DNA from: Hanleya hanleyi
Taxonomy: Eukaryota; Mollusca; Polyplacophora; Lepidopleurida; Hanleyidae
Length of the DNA stretch: 64,000 bases
Direction: 5' to 3'
Assembly: GCA_036873755.1 (NCBI GenBank)
Contig: JAVTVY010033871.1
Location: forward strand, 62,001-126,000
The notes beneath the pieces are model-generated. The model was not told the DNA's origin. It did no database searches and saw only the letters and a list, made by a program, of their open reading frames with translations. Both the position numbers and the translations under genes were made by a program. Below, piece after piece: positions 22,557 through 34,234 of the stretch; the first letter of the stretch is position 1, and each line of letters starts with the position of its first letter.

Positions 22557-23444
22557 TTGCCGCGCCAGTTTGAATGTTGCTCAGTGTTATATGCATAGCC
22601 GGCCACACGAAGTGCTAGACCAGCAAGGATTGCGCATGGATAGACACGTCTTCAGCTTCAATGTACACGTCACCTACCAGGCGGGCGGGGTGCACACCGC
22701 TGGAACGTCGTCTACGACGACCGCACGAAGTGTTTCTGGGACAACATTCACTCAGCAAGATATCTTAGTAAACTTAGTGGTGACTGCGCGGCCGTTTCCT
22801 GGTGTATTTGTGAGATACCATCTGCCTAAAGTGAAAAGCGACCAGATTGTTCAGGCGTACTGATCTAATCCCTTGCAGTTTTGGCAGAATCAGCTGAACT
22901 TCGAGGTGTGGCGCGCCACGACCGGCTGTGGCGTGTCTGTGAGCGACCACCTAGCGGCTGTCGTTTTCGCTGGAACAGCGACCGCACGAAATGCTAGCCA
23001 CACCCGGGCGCTCTACACCTTTCATGTCTACTTTCAGATCAGGCCGATCCTAAAAGCGATTCAGGCACCGCTTCCCCAAGATGACGCCTGAGCGGCATTT
23101 AACAATTCATTTGATCGTATAGCATATGAGCGTATCTGTGCATATGAGCGTTTGGGGTGTCGCCGCGCACCGACTGGAGGCAGAAGCAGAGCGAAAATGA
23201 CGGCATTGGAACACACGCAGGCTACATAAGACTTCCAAAACCGTACGACCCAACCTGGCATTCGTTTACTTACCGAAAAACAGCCTTCACATTGACTACA
23301 TTGCGGAGGGATCGGAGGCTGGAAGGCCTGGACAACATTCATGCTGGACAGATCGCTCACTCCGCGCGAGATGTCGCTGCCGCCGCGGTCCCAGCTAGTC
23401 AGCACGACAACAAAAAACCGCGATCATCGTCGATGTCAGTGTAG
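22504..23444 (+). pseudogene. Second large virus-like protein, decayed
   Basis: Three consecutive plus-strand pieces in different frames: 22504-22863 (with FSFNVHVTYQAGGVHTAG), 22873-23091 (LNFEVWRATTGCGVSVSD ... FHVYFQIRPILKAIQAPLPQ) and 23157-23444 (starting near PRTDWRQKQSENDG). Order and spacing suggest one former gene of about 900 bp or more with two or more frameshifts. The function is not established; a virion protein is plausible from context. Confidence 0.45.
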
Positions 23445-23490
23445 CTGGACTGGTGACCATTAGGCTATTTCGTTAGCCAGTCGTGAGTAA

Positions 23491-24535
23491 CTACATAAAG
23501 CAGCCCCGCAGCTGCAACAACCAAGGACCACATATGGTCTGCAAGCCATCGAGCACTAGGGTGGACACGACGAAGCCCATCGCAGTGAGGATGCTAACAA
23601 TGGCTATACCCTGCTCTCGGAACAATGTGCGAAGTCGCTCAGCCAGGGTAATGTCTTCATTGAGGACGCGGTTTATCGTCTCTCGTATTCGGTTGATCTG
23701 TGAGCAAAGCTCCTCCCGACTGGCAGTTGCAGCCTTAAGGCAGGCGGCCCGCCCATCCTTGAGTTCCCGAACACGCTCCGTGACGCGCCTTCGAGGGAAC
23801 ATATCTACGTCAGTCTCATTCAGTGTTTTTCCTCGAGAGCAATGCGGTCATCCAATGCTGACAGCTTGACCAGGTTATTGCTGAGCTCATCCCGAATGGT
23901 CTGGAGGGTCTTGTCAAGCACACGCAGCTCTCGGAGATTCAAAGAGAGGTCGTGTATGGTGCCGATGATTTCATCGATTTGCGCGTCCGTGAAGGCCGTT
24001 TCCATTTTCTGAACAGCGTCTGAGGCTTCCTCTGCTCTTCCGCCGAGGTCCTGAAGTTCAACGATTTCGACAGCCGCTGCAGCCCCACCAAGCTCTTCGC
24101 TCGCTGTCTGTATAGAGCAACCACAGCCTGAGGGGGCATCTGTAAACCTTAGTTCATCCCGAATTGTTTCGCGACCGCCACGTTTCCCGGCTACCGTTGA
24201 CAGGGAGAGAGGTTCACCTTTAAAATGTTAATTAAGTCCAAGTTTGGGTAAACAAAAAGGTGCAGCTTTCCGTCAGTCGTGAGTTCAAACCTCGAGTAAT
24301 CCCTCCCTAGGTTAGGAGTAATCCCCTTCTTTGCCTGGTAGTTGTAGTAGTCATCGACAGTTGTCTGGACTAACTCCTGTTGAAGAGAGAGATTGGCAGG
24401 AGTACGGTCACTTTCCTCCGCTTGCGCGTTCGAAGGACCCCCGCTGCCGGTTGACAAATCGACATCGTCCGTTTCCCCGTCCCTCCTCGTTTCTGTCTAT
24501 TCGAGACGGCCGTTATCAACATCATAGTCTGCCAT
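23491..24535 (-). pseudogene. Acidic/coiled-coil membrane protein of the virus-like element
   Basis: The minus-strand ATG at 24535 is 35 bp from the capsid-like start and divergent to it. The frame meets a stop after 12 codons, then reopens through an acidic Ser/Gly segment to 24191, where the frame is lost. Helical pieces follow at 24139-23820 and 23802-23491, the last with heptad-like charge and one hydrophobic segment (AIVSILTAMGFVVSTLVL) near its end. This would be an acidic N terminus, coiled coil and membrane anchor. Only this leftmost copy keeps the downstream half; units 2 and 3 keep just the first ~370 bp. Confidence 0.5.
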
Positions 24536-24570
24536 ATTGAACTATCACAGCTTATCCGTTCAATATCAAG
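24536..24570. promoter_or_regulatory. Compact bidirectional spacer between divergent element genes
   Basis: Only 35 bp separate two divergent ATG codons. The spacer is symmetric: atattgaac near its left end is answered by gttcaatat near its right end. The same spacer recurs at 27941-27975 and 31346-31380. A shared bidirectional promoter is inferred from the geometry. Confidence 0.45.
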
Positions 24571-25770
24571 ATGGCTTCTTCGGGATACGGTCTCAAGCTT
24601 AATCCCTACCGCAGACTTCGCGAGCCGCCTGGGATCAAGGGGGCTCGACAAGCAGTTTCAATCACAAACAACCCCACCACTATCGACCAGAACCAACAGC
24701 TACTGGTGCGTTTTCTCAATCTCGAAGCGCACGATGCTATTGTTCCGGGGACCGCTCAACTCGCTCGTCCGTGTCGAATCAAACCGTGGTTCAGAGTTAA
24801 AAGAAAACAACCATTAAGATCAGCGACAGTGCGGTTATGAGCATTGACGACTCCGACGTATACCACTGCTATCGCGACCTGTGGAAAATATCCAAAGAAC
24901 GCAATAATACACCAGGGTATAGATACCGGCAGAAACCAGAACACGACAAAGGTTCGGGTTGGTGCCGCAGATGCTGAAAACAAGAAAAAAGATAAAGCCA
25001 TAACACGGGCATACGGCAACCATTTCTTTGTCCCGCTTGACTTTAAGTTGCTGGACAGCCACATGCCTTTCTACCAAAGTGCGCTTAGTGATCGTCTGGA
25101 GTTTAACGATTTATCGATTACAGTCGCGTGATCGTCGCAGAGGTTGATCCAGCTGCCTAGAGTTCGAAATGGTCACGCAGAATGATCTCGCCAGATTGTT
25201 CCGAAACCAGTATGCAGGACGCCTAGCCATCCTCTACGACAGGGTGCTCCGCCACCGCAAACTGACACTTAACAAGTCTGACACTCTCTGGAACATCAAC
25301 CTGAACGTGCCCGCTCGCAACATGAAGGGCATACTCATGCTGTTCGAAGGCCGTGACCCCTGGAATAGCGACACTGAGGATTTCTATAATCCGCACCTCA
25401 CGAAGGTGGAGGTGTGCATCGAAGAGGTGCTGAATCAGCTGTACAGTCAAGGAATGAGAGCGCACCAGCTGTGGGATGAGACCAAGAAAAATCCGGTAGC
25501 AAACGCCAATCCGAGGTTGCAATGACCGCAAATGACCTGGATCCGGCTGACGTCTCACTGGAGGAGTTCCTGGCCACAAAATATGCACTGTGGCTGGATC
25601 TGCGAGCCACGGCCGATGACGGATTACATGGGAGCGGCCGAAGAGTGGTGAATGCCAGCGAGGGCATCACCATCCAGATCACAAAGGAAGCAGAGCCGCC
25701 CGGCGCAATGAACATCATCATGGATGCACAAATGAACGAGGATGGCCGACTCAAAGAAGTACTCAATTGA
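24571..25770 (+). pseudogene. Predicted capsid-like protein, unit 1
   Basis: A former gene of about 400 codons, now in at least four frames: 24571-24780 (GYGLKLNPYRRLREPPGIK, TIDQNQ), about 24800-24905 (SIDDSDVYHCYRDLWK), 24880-25131 (HQGIDTG, VRVGAADAE, FFVPLDFKLLDSHMPFYQ), 25169-25525 (FRNQYAGRLAILYDRVLRHR, TLWNINLNVPARNMKG) and 25522-25770 (SLEEFLATKYALWLDL, RRVVNASEG). The length and the PL-F...MPF-Q-AL motif suggest a double-jelly-roll major capsid protein; this needs structure prediction. The decayed copy at 11423-10440 fills the gap around 24780-24800 (a VNNPGRAIV-type block missing here), so this copy also has a deletion. Confidence 0.6.
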
Positions 25771-26351
25771 TGGCACAGCCCCGCTGCTTCCCAAAGATCC
25801 CCACTCCGCTATTATATGTGGCCAGGCAGTGTGTGGGAAGACAGTTTTCGCTCTGGACCTACTTGAAGGCCACTTCCATGGTGTCTTTGAGCACATCGTC
25901 ATCCTTTGCCCCACGATTCGCTACAAGACCTATCTAGCACGACACTGGGTCTGGACTGACCCAGAGATCTACGGAGTCGACCGCGGCGAGCGCCTCCACG
26001 ATTATCTGCTAGCATGTTATGCCTATTTGCCGGAGAACACACTTTGTACATCATTGACGACTGTTCCGCAAACAAGGCTCTGACCAAAAAGAAAGAGAGG
26101 CTGTCTGACCTAGCCTTCAGTGGCCGCCAGACATAGGACAGCGTTTGGGTGCTGACCCAGAAGTTCAACTCGGACTTGAAGGATCTTCCGAGAGCAGACG
26201 CGATGGTGCGCTCTGTTTCACTGTAAGGACCGCGGTTCTTTTCGAAGAGTGCCCCCTCGAGAACGATGTTATTCCAACGAGAGATGAGCGACTCAAATCT
26301 AGGGCGCTGCTGGCAGAGACAAAACATACAAAACTCCTGTTAAAAAACTGA
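25742..26351 (+). pseudogene. A32-like FtsK/HerA-type packaging ATPase, unit 1
   Basis: The first frame (25742-26083) contains the Walker A motif GQAVCGKT and the following block VFEHIVILCPTIRYKT. Near 26040 the frame shifts, and the Walker B-like stretch (YIIDDCSANK) and a GRQ block follow in the next frame. That frame ends at an in-frame TAG at 26134-26136; the C terminus reappears in yet another frame and ends LLAETKHTKLLLK at 26351. The arrangement fits the genome-packaging ATPase of PRD1-adenovirus lineage dsDNA elements, which pumps DNA into preformed capsids. Its start overlaps the end of the capsid-like gene by 28 bp, a compact viral-style layout. It is inactive. Confidence 0.75.
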
Positions 26352-26460
26352 CCAGCCGGCCACGTATTTGGTTGTTAGCTAACCGTTAACTGTTGTTTAG
26401 GCCGTAAATGTGGGAAGTGCTACTGCTTGGTCTCGCTCTAGCTCCGTAAGAGCCGCCGGG

Positions 26461-27261
26461 ATGACTATTGCTAGTAAGCGCCTCAGACTAGCAGCCATGG
26501 CCGCCGGAGGATGGGCCAAGGAGTACATGGGGAGGGCCATTACACCGGACCAGGTCGAAAGCCTGGACGATATAGAAGTTGACAAATTGTATGCTCGCTA
26601 TGAAGCGCGCTTGGGAGCTAAGATGACTAAGGCCTTGGGGAGAGCGGCATTTCAGCTCTATGCTATGGCAACCAGCATTTTGCTTCCATTCCATCTGAAA
26701 ATCAGTCAAAGCTCGTTGCTGACCTAGAAGATGACCCGTTCGTTGAGCATGCGTTAAGCAATGCAACCTGTCAGCTATGCCACCGCTCTGGAATGTTCTT
26801 AGCATCCCTGACCAAATTACTTACTACTGTTAAACACTGCCAATTTGGACACACATGCCCCCGGACATATGCGTCTACTTTCGATGATGACGGAGTTACT
26901 GAAACAGCAAGCAATTCAGCCACCGGTGAGAGTAACTCGGCAGACCCTCAGTCAGGAAGTGACAGCGCCTGATGAAACGAACCCTAAAAAGGTGGGAGCG
27001 GGAGGAAAGGGCGCTGCCGCGCGGAAGGCCAAACAAGAACGACAGAAGATGGAGCTCAAGGAGGCCAAGGAACGTCTTGCACCTACAGGAGTATCACAGA
27101 CTGCCGAGACGACCACCTCAAGCACCGACCCGACGGTCGGAACCACACGAAGTGCTGGACCACAGTGGGTTCCTTATATACTATACGGTTTAGGAATTGC
27201 AGGGGCTCATGTTGCGCTTGCGTGCCCTTTCAGTATCGCCGCCTGTGAGAGAGCCAACTGA
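26461..27261 (+). pseudogene. Cys/His protein with C-terminal hydrophobic segment, unit 1
   Basis: The ATG at 26461 starts a helical, Ala-rich segment (AAMAAGGWAKEYMGRAITP) that loses frame near 26670. Next comes a Cys/His block in another frame (CQLCHRSGMF, then KHCQFGHTCP at about 26835). The third frame (to 27261) has NPKKVGAGGKGAAARKAK, a charged helix and a C-terminal hydrophobic stretch (WVPYILYGLGIAGAHVAL), probably a membrane anchor. Two frameshifts break it. Possibly zinc-binding; function unknown. A decayed homologue is at 9130-9985. Confidence 0.5.
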
Positions 27262-27424
27262 TCGTCGAGCTGCAACGCGCCTGACGCCAGTCATTCCGAC
27301 CGAAACTACGGGGACTGAGCAATTAAAGGGGATACTTTTCGTATGCAATAATGTCTTCAAAGATGTCAACATTAAACAGAGAAGGTAAAAACAGCAGCCG
27401 TGCCAGCGGGAACCGCGTATAAAC

Positions 27425-27565
27425 ATGGCCTCGATTGTTTTGCTAGTATGTGGAGCTCTGGTCAATGCTCTTACCTTCAGTAGGTCAAATTACCTCTTTT
27501 CCATATTTCGAAGTTCGGGTGTTGACGAAGAGCGCAAACGTCATGACCAGGTTATAGACATATGA
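27425..27565 (+). pseudogene. Small membrane protein, truncated at the tandem junction, unit 1
   Basis: The ATG at 27425 encodes a signal-anchor-like hydrophobic N terminus (MASIVLLVCGALVNALTF), then SRSNYLFSIF and a charged tail. The frame stops at 27565, one base before the unit border, beyond which the sequence belongs to the minus-strand acidic gene. Compare 34235-34644, where the normal downstream sequence follows. Confidence 0.55.
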
Positions 27566-27566
27566 C

Positions 27567-27940
27567 AATTGTTTCGCGACCGCCACGTTTCCCGGCTACC
27601 GTTGACAGGGAGAGAGGTTCACCTTTAAAATGTTAATTAAGTCCAAGTTTGGGTAAACAAAAAGGTGCAGCTTTCCGTCAGTCGTGAGTTCAAACCTCGA
27701 GTAATCCCTCCCTAGGTTAGGAGTAATCCCCTTCTTTGCCTGGTAGTTGTAGTAGTCATCGACAGTTGTCTGGACTAACTCTTGTTGAAGAGAGAGATTG
27801 GCAGGAGTACGGTCACTTTCCTCCGCTTGCGCGTTCGAAGGACCCCCGCTGCCGGTTGACAAATCGACATCGTCCGTTTCCCCGTCCCTCCTCGTTTCTG
27901 TCTATTCGAGACGGCCGTTATCAACATCATAGTCTGCCAT
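27567..27940 (-). pseudogene. Acidic divergent protein, N-terminal part only, unit 2
   Basis: Copy of 24162-24535 with the same stop after 12 codons. The downstream coiled-coil half is absent because the tandem junction at 27566/27567 cuts the gene. Confidence 0.5.
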
Positions 27941-27975
27941 ATTGAACTATCACAGCTTATCCGTTCAATATCAAG

Positions 27976-29175
27976 ATGGCTTCTTCGGGATACGGTCTCA
28001 AGCTTAATCCCTACCGCAGACTTCGCGAGCCGCCTGGGATCAAGGGGGCTCGACAAGCAGTTTCAATCACAAACAACCCCACCACTATCGACCAGAACCA
28101 ACAGCTACTGGTGCGTTTTCTCAATCTCGAAGCGCACGATGCTATTGTTCCGGGGACCGCTCAACTCGCTCGTCCGTGTCGAATCAAACCGTGGTTCAGA
28201 GTTAAAAGAAAACAACCATTAAGATCAGCGACAGTGCGGTTATGAGCATTGACGACTCCGACGTATACCACTGCTATCGCGACCTGTGGAAAATATCCAA
28301 AGAACGCAATAATACACCAGGGTATAGATACCGGCAGAAACCAGAACACGACAAAGGTTCGGGTTGGTGCCGCAGATGCTGAAAACAAGAAAAAAGATAA
28401 AGCCATAACACGGGCATACGGCAACCATTTCTTTGTCCCGCTTGACTTTAAGTTGCTGGACAGCCACATGCCTTTCTACCAAAGTGCGCTTAGTGATCGT
28501 CTGGAGTTTAACGATTTATCGATTACAGTCGCGTGATCGTCGCAGAGGTTGATCCAGCTGCCTAGAGTTCGAAATGGTCACGCAGAATGATCTCGCCAGA
28601 TTGTTCCGAAACCAGTATGCAGGACGCCTAGCCATCCTCTACGACAGGGTGCTCCGCCACCGCAAACTGACACTTAACAAGTCTGACACTCTCTGGAACA
28701 TCAACCTGAACGTGCCCGCTCGCAACATGAAGGGCATACTCATGCTGTTCGAAGGCCGTGACCCCTGGAATAGCGACACTGAGGATTTCTATAATCCGCA
28801 CCTCACGAAGGTGGAGGTGTGCATCGAAGAGGTGCTGAATCAGCTGTACAGTCAAGGAATGAGAGCGCACCAGCTGTGGGATGAGACCAAGAAAAATCCG
28901 GTAGCAAACGCCAATCCGAGGTTGCAATGACCGCAAATGACCTGGATCCGGCTGACGTCTCACTGGAGGAGTTCCTGGCCACAAAATATGCACTGTGGCT
29001 GGATCTGCGAGCCACGGCCGATGACGGATTACATGGGAGCGGCCGAAGAGTGGTGAATGCCAGCGAGGGCATCACCATCCAGATCACAAAGGAAGCAGAG
29101 CCGCCCGGCGCAATGAACATCATCATGGATGCACAAATGAACGAGGATGGCCGACTCAAAGAAGTACTCAATTGA
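27976..29175 (+). pseudogene. Predicted capsid-like protein, unit 2
   Basis: Copy of 24571-25770 at +3405 with the same frame changes. I saw no base difference from unit 1 in this gene. Confidence 0.6.
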
Positions 29176-29756
29176 TGGCACAGCCCCGCTGCTTCCCAAA
29201 GATCCCCACTCCGCTATTATATGTGGCCAGGCAGTGTGTGGGAAGACAGTTTTCGCTCTGGACCTACTTGAAGGCCACTTCCATGGTGTCTTTGAGCACA
29301 TCGTCATCCTTTGCCCCACGATTCGCTACAAGACCTATCTAGCACGACACTGGGTCTGGACTGACCCAGAGATCTACGGAGTCGACCGCGGCGAGCGCCT
29401 CCACGATTATCTGCTAGCATGTTATGCCTATTTGCCGGAGAACACACTTTGTACATCATTGACGACTGTTCCGCAAACAAGGCTCTGACCAAAAAGAAAG
29501 AGAGGCTGTCTGACCTAGCCTTCAGTGGCCGCCAGACATAGGACAGCGTTTGGGTGCTGACCCAGAAGTTCAACTCGGACTTGAAGGATCTTCCGAGAGC
29601 AGACGCGATGGTGCGCTCTGTTTCACTGTAAGGACCGCGGTTCTTTTCGAAGAGTGCCCCCTCGAGAACGATGTTATTCCAACGAGAGATGAGCGACTCA
29701 AATCTAGGGCGCTGCTGGCAGAGACAAAACATACAAAACTCCTGTTAAAAAACTGA
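29147..29756 (+). pseudogene. A32-like packaging ATPase, unit 2
   Basis: Copy of 25742-26351, with the Walker A motif intact, the same frameshift before the Walker B stretch, and the same in-frame TAG (29539-29541). Confidence 0.75.
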
Positions 29757-29865
29757 CCAGCCGGCCACGTATTTGGTTGTTAGCTAACCGTTAACTGTTG
29801 TTTAGGCCGTAAATGTGGGAAGTGCTACTGCTTGGTCTCGCTCTAGCTCCGTAAGAGCCGCCGGG

Positions 29866-30666
29866 ATGACTATTGCTAGTAAGCGCCTCAGACTAGCAGC
29901 CATGGCCGCCGGAGGATGGGCCAAGGAGTACATGGGGAGGGCCATTACACCGGACCAGGTCGAAAGCCTGGACGATATAGAAGTTGACAAATTGTATGCT
30001 CGCTATGAAGCGCGCTTGGGAGCTAAGATGACTAAGGCCTTGGGGAGAGCGGCATTTCAGCTCTATGCTATGGCAACCAGCATTTTGCTTCCATTCCATC
30101 TGAAAATCAGTCAAAGCTCGTTGCTGACCTAGAAGATGACCCGTTCGTTGAGCATGCGTTAAGCAATGCAACCTGTCAGCTATGCCACCGCTCTGGAATG
30201 TTCTTAGCATCCCTGACCAAATTACTTACTACTGTTAAACACTGCCAATTTGGACACACATGCCCCCGGACATATGCGTCTACTTTCGATGATGACGGAG
30301 TTACTGAAACAGCAAGCAATTCAGCCACCGGTGAGAGTAACTCGGCAGACCCTCAGTCAGGAAGTGACAGCGCCTGATGAAACGAACCCTAAAAAGGTGG
30401 GAGCGGGAGGAAAGGGCGCTGCCGCGCGGAAGGCCAAACAAGAACGACAGAAGATGGAGCTCAAGGAGGCCAAGGAACGTCTTGCACCTACAGGAGTATC
30501 ACAGACTGCCGAGACGACCACCTCAAGCACCGACCCGACGGTCGGAACCACACGAAGTGCTGGATCACAGTGGGTTCCTTATATACTATACGGTTTAGGA
30601 ATTGCAGGGGCTCATGTTGCGCTTGCGTGCCCTTTCAGTATCGCCGCCTGTGAGAGAGCCAACTGA
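29866..30666 (+). pseudogene. Cys/His protein with C-terminal hydrophobic segment, unit 2
   Basis: Copy of 26461-27261 with the same two frameshifts. One base differs near 30565 (ggatcacag against ggaccacag), changing a Pro to Ser in the C-terminal frame. Confidence 0.5.
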
Positions 30667-30829
30667 TCGTCGAGCTGCAACGCGCCTGACGCCAGTCATT
30701 CCGACCGAAACTACGGGGACTGAGCAATTAAAGGGGATACTTTTCGTATGCAATAATGTCTTCAAAGATGTCAACATTAAACAGAGAAGGTAAAAACAGC
30801 AGCCGTGCCAGCGGGAACCGCGTATAAAC

Positions 30830-30970
30830 ATGGCCTCGATTGTTTTGCTAGTATGTGGAGCTCTGGTCAATGCTCTTACCTTCAGTAGGTCAAATTACCT
30901 CTTTTCCATATTTCGAAGTTCGGGTGTTGACGAAGAGCGCAAACGTCATGACCAGGTTATAGACATATGA
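30830..30970 (+). pseudogene. Small membrane protein, truncated at the tandem junction, unit 2
   Basis: Copy of 27425-27565 with the same junction into the acidic gene. Confidence 0.55.
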
Positions 30971-30971
30971 C

Positions 30972-31345
30972 AATTGTTTCGCGACCGCCACGTTTCCCGG
31001 CTACCGTTGACAGGGAGAGAGGTTCACCTTTAAAATGTTAATTAAGTCCAAGTTTGGGTAAACAAAAAGGTGCAGCTTTCCGTCAGTCGTGAGTTCAAAC
31101 CTCGAGTAATCCCTCCCTAGGTTAGGAGTAATCCCCTTCTTTGCCTGGTAGTTGTAGTAGTCATCGACAGTTGTCTGGACTAACTCTTGTTGAAGAGAGA
31201 GATTGGCAGGAGTACGGTCACTTTCCTCCGCTTGCGCGTTCGAAGGACCCCCGCTGCCGGTTGACAAATCGACATCGTCCGTTTCCCCGTCCCTCCTCGT
31301 TTCTGTCTATTCGAGACGGCCGTTATCAACATCATAGTCTGCCAT
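30972..31345 (-). pseudogene. Acidic divergent protein, N-terminal part only, unit 3
   Basis: Copy of 24162-24535, with the same early stop and the T at 31187 shared with unit 2. Confidence 0.5.
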
Positions 31346-31380
31346 ATTGAACTATCACAGCTTATCCGTTCAATATCAAG

Positions 31381-32580
31381 ATGGCTTCTTCGGGATACGG
31401 TCTCAAGCTTAATCCCTACCGCAGACTTCGCGAGCCGCCTGGGATCAAGGGGGCTCGACAAGCAGTTTCAATCACAAACAACCCCACCACTATCGACCAG
31501 AACCAACAGCTACTGGTGCGTTTTCTCAATCTCGAAGCGCACGATGCTATTGTTCCGGGGACCGCTCAACTCGCTCGTCCGTGTCGAATCAAACCGTGGT
31601 TCAGAGTTAAAAGAAAACAACCATTAAGATCAGCGACAGTGCGGTTATGAGCATTGACGACTCCGACGTATACCACTGCTATCGCGACCTGTGGAAAATA
31701 TCCAAAGAACGCAATAATACACCAGGGTATAGATACCGGCAGAAACCAGAACACGACAAAGGTTCGGGTTGGTGCCGCAGATGCTGAAAACAAGAAAAAA
31801 GATAAAGCCATAACACGGGCATACGGCAACCATTTCTTTGTCCCGCTTGACTTTAAGTTGCTGGACAGCCACATGCCTTTCTACCAAAGTGCGCTTAGTG
31901 ATCGTCTGGAGTTTAACGATTTATCGATTACAGTCGCGTGATCGTCGCAGAGGTTGATCCAGCTGCCTAGAGTTCGAAATGGTCACGCAGAATGATCTCG
32001 CCAAATTATTCCGAAACCAGTATGCAGGACGCCTAGCCATCCTCTACGACAGGGTGCTCCGCCACCGCAAACTGACACTTAACAAGTCTGACACTCTCTG
32101 GAACATCAACCTGAACGTGCCCGCTCGCAACATGAAGGGCATACTCATGCTGTTCGAAGGCCGTGACCCCTGGAATAGCGACACTGAGGATTTCTATAAT
32201 CCGCACCTCACGAAGGTGGAGGTGTGCATCGAAGAGGTGCTGAATCAGCTGTACAGTCAAGGAATGAGAGCGCACCAGCTGTGGGATGAGACCAAGAAAA
32301 ATCCGGTAGCAAACGCCAATCCGAGGTTGCAATGACCGCAAATGACCTGGATCCGGCTGACGTCTCACTGGAGGAGTTCCTGGCCACAAAATATGCACTG
32401 TGGCTGGATCTGCGAGCCACGGCCGATGACGGATTACATGGGAGCGGCCGAAGAGTGGTGAATGCCAGCGAGGGCATCACCATCCAGATCACAAAGGAAG
32501 CAGAGCCGCCCGGCGCAATGAACATCATCATGGATGCACAAATGAACGAGGATGGCCGACTCAAAGAAGTACTCAATTGA
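31381..32580 (+). pseudogene. Predicted capsid-like protein, unit 3
   Basis: Copy of 24571-25770 with the same frame changes. Unit 3 has two private substitutions near 32003-32008 (ccaaattatt against ccagattgtt), one of which changes Arg to Lys. Confidence 0.6.
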
Positions 32581-33161
32581 TGGCACAGCCCCGCTGCTTC
32601 CCAAAGATCCCCACTCCGCTATTATATGTGGCCAGGCAGTGTGTGGGAAGACAGTTTTCGCTCTGGACCTACTTGAAGGCCACTTCCATGGTGTCTTTGA
32701 GCACATCGTCATCCTTTGCCCCACGATTCGCTACAAGACCTATCTAGCACGACACTGGGTCTGGACTGACCCAGAGATCTACGGAGTCGACCGCGGCGAG
32801 CGCCTCCACGATTATCTGCTAGCATGTTATGCCTATTTGCCGGAGAACACACTTTGTACATCATTGACGACTGTTCCGCAAACAAGGCTCTAACCAAAAA
32901 GAAAGAGAGGCTGTCTGACCTAGCCTTCAGTGGCCGCCAGACATAGGACAGCGTTTGGGTGCTGACCCAGAAGTTCAACTCGGACTTGAAGGATCTTCCG
33001 AGAGCAGACGCGATGGTGCGCTCTGTTTCACTGTAAGGACCGCGGTTCTTTTCGAAGAGTGCCCCCTCGAGAACGATGTTATTCCAACGAGAGATGAGCG
33101 ACTCAAATCTAGGGCGCTGCTGGCAGAGACAAAACATACAAAACTCCTGTTAAAAAACTGA
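32552..33161 (+). pseudogene. A32-like packaging ATPase, unit 3
   Basis: Copy of 25742-26351 with the same frameshift and TAG (32944-32946). A private G-to-A change near 32893 (ctctaacc against ctctgacc) is visible. Confidence 0.75.
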
Positions 33162-33270
33162 CCAGCCGGCCACGTATTTGGTTGTTAGCTAACCGTTAAC
33201 TGTTGTTTAGGCCGTAAATGTGGGAAGTGCTACTGCTTGGTCTCGCTCTAGCTCCGTAAGAGCCGCCGGG

Positions 33271-34071
33271 ATGACTATTGCTAGTAAGCGCCTCAGACTA
33301 GCAGCCATGGCCGCCGGAGGATGGGCCAAGGAGTACATGGGGAGGGCCATTACACCGGACCAGGTCGAAAGCCTGGACGATATAGAAGTTGACAAATTGT
33401 ATGCTCGCTATGAAGCGCGCTTGGGAGCTAAGATGACTAAGGCCTTGGGGAGAGCGGCATTTCAGCTCTATGCTATGGCAACCAGCATTTTGCTTCCATT
33501 CCATCTGAAAATCAGTCAAAGCTCGTTGCTGACCTAGAAGATGACCCGTTCGTTGAGCATGCGTTAAGCAATGCAACCTGTCAGCTATGCCACCGCTCTG
33601 GAATGTTCTTAGCATCCCTGACCAAATTACTTACTACTGTTAAACACTGCCAATTTGGACACACATGCCCCCGGACATATGCGTCTACTTTCGATGATGA
33701 CGGAGTTACTGAAACAGCAAGCAATTCAGCCACCGGTGAGAGTAACTCGGCAGACCCTCAGTCAGGAAGTGACAGCGCCTGATGAAACGAACCCTAAAAA
33801 GGTGGGAGCGGGAGGAAAGGGCACTGCCGCGCGGAAGGCCAAACAAGAACGACAGAAGATGGAGCTCAAGGAGGCCAAGGAACGTCTTGCACCTACAGGA
33901 GTATCACAGACTGCCGAGACGACCACCTCAAGCACCGACCCGACGGTCGGAACCATACGAAGTGCTGGACCACAGTGGGTTCCTTATATACTATACGGTT
34001 TAGGAATTGCAGGGGCTCATGTTGCGCTTGCGTGCCCTTTCAGTATCGCCGCCTGTGAGAGAGCCAACTGA
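33271..34071 (+). pseudogene. Cys/His protein with C-terminal hydrophobic segment, unit 3
   Basis: Copy of 26461-27261 with the same breaks. Two private substitutions change Ala to Thr near 33823 and Thr to Ile near 33956. Confidence 0.5.
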
Positions 34072-34234
34072 TCGTCGAGCTGCAACGCGCCTGACGCCAG
34101 TCATTCCGACCGAAACTACGGGGACTGAGCAATTAAAGGGGATACTTTTCGTATGCAATAATGTCTTCAAAGATGTCAACATTAAACAGAGAAGGTAAAA
34201 ACAGCAGCCGTGCCAGCGGGAACCGCGTATAAAC

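Noticed and set aside
25899..26327. 142-codon minus-strand frame antisense to the ATPase
   Set aside because: It is a shadow frame; the plus strand carries the recognisable Walker A and Walker B blocks.
26410..26727. Intact 105-codon gene in the tandem unit
   Set aside because: It is one frame-shifted piece of the Cys/His gene; the homologous sequence continues in another frame.
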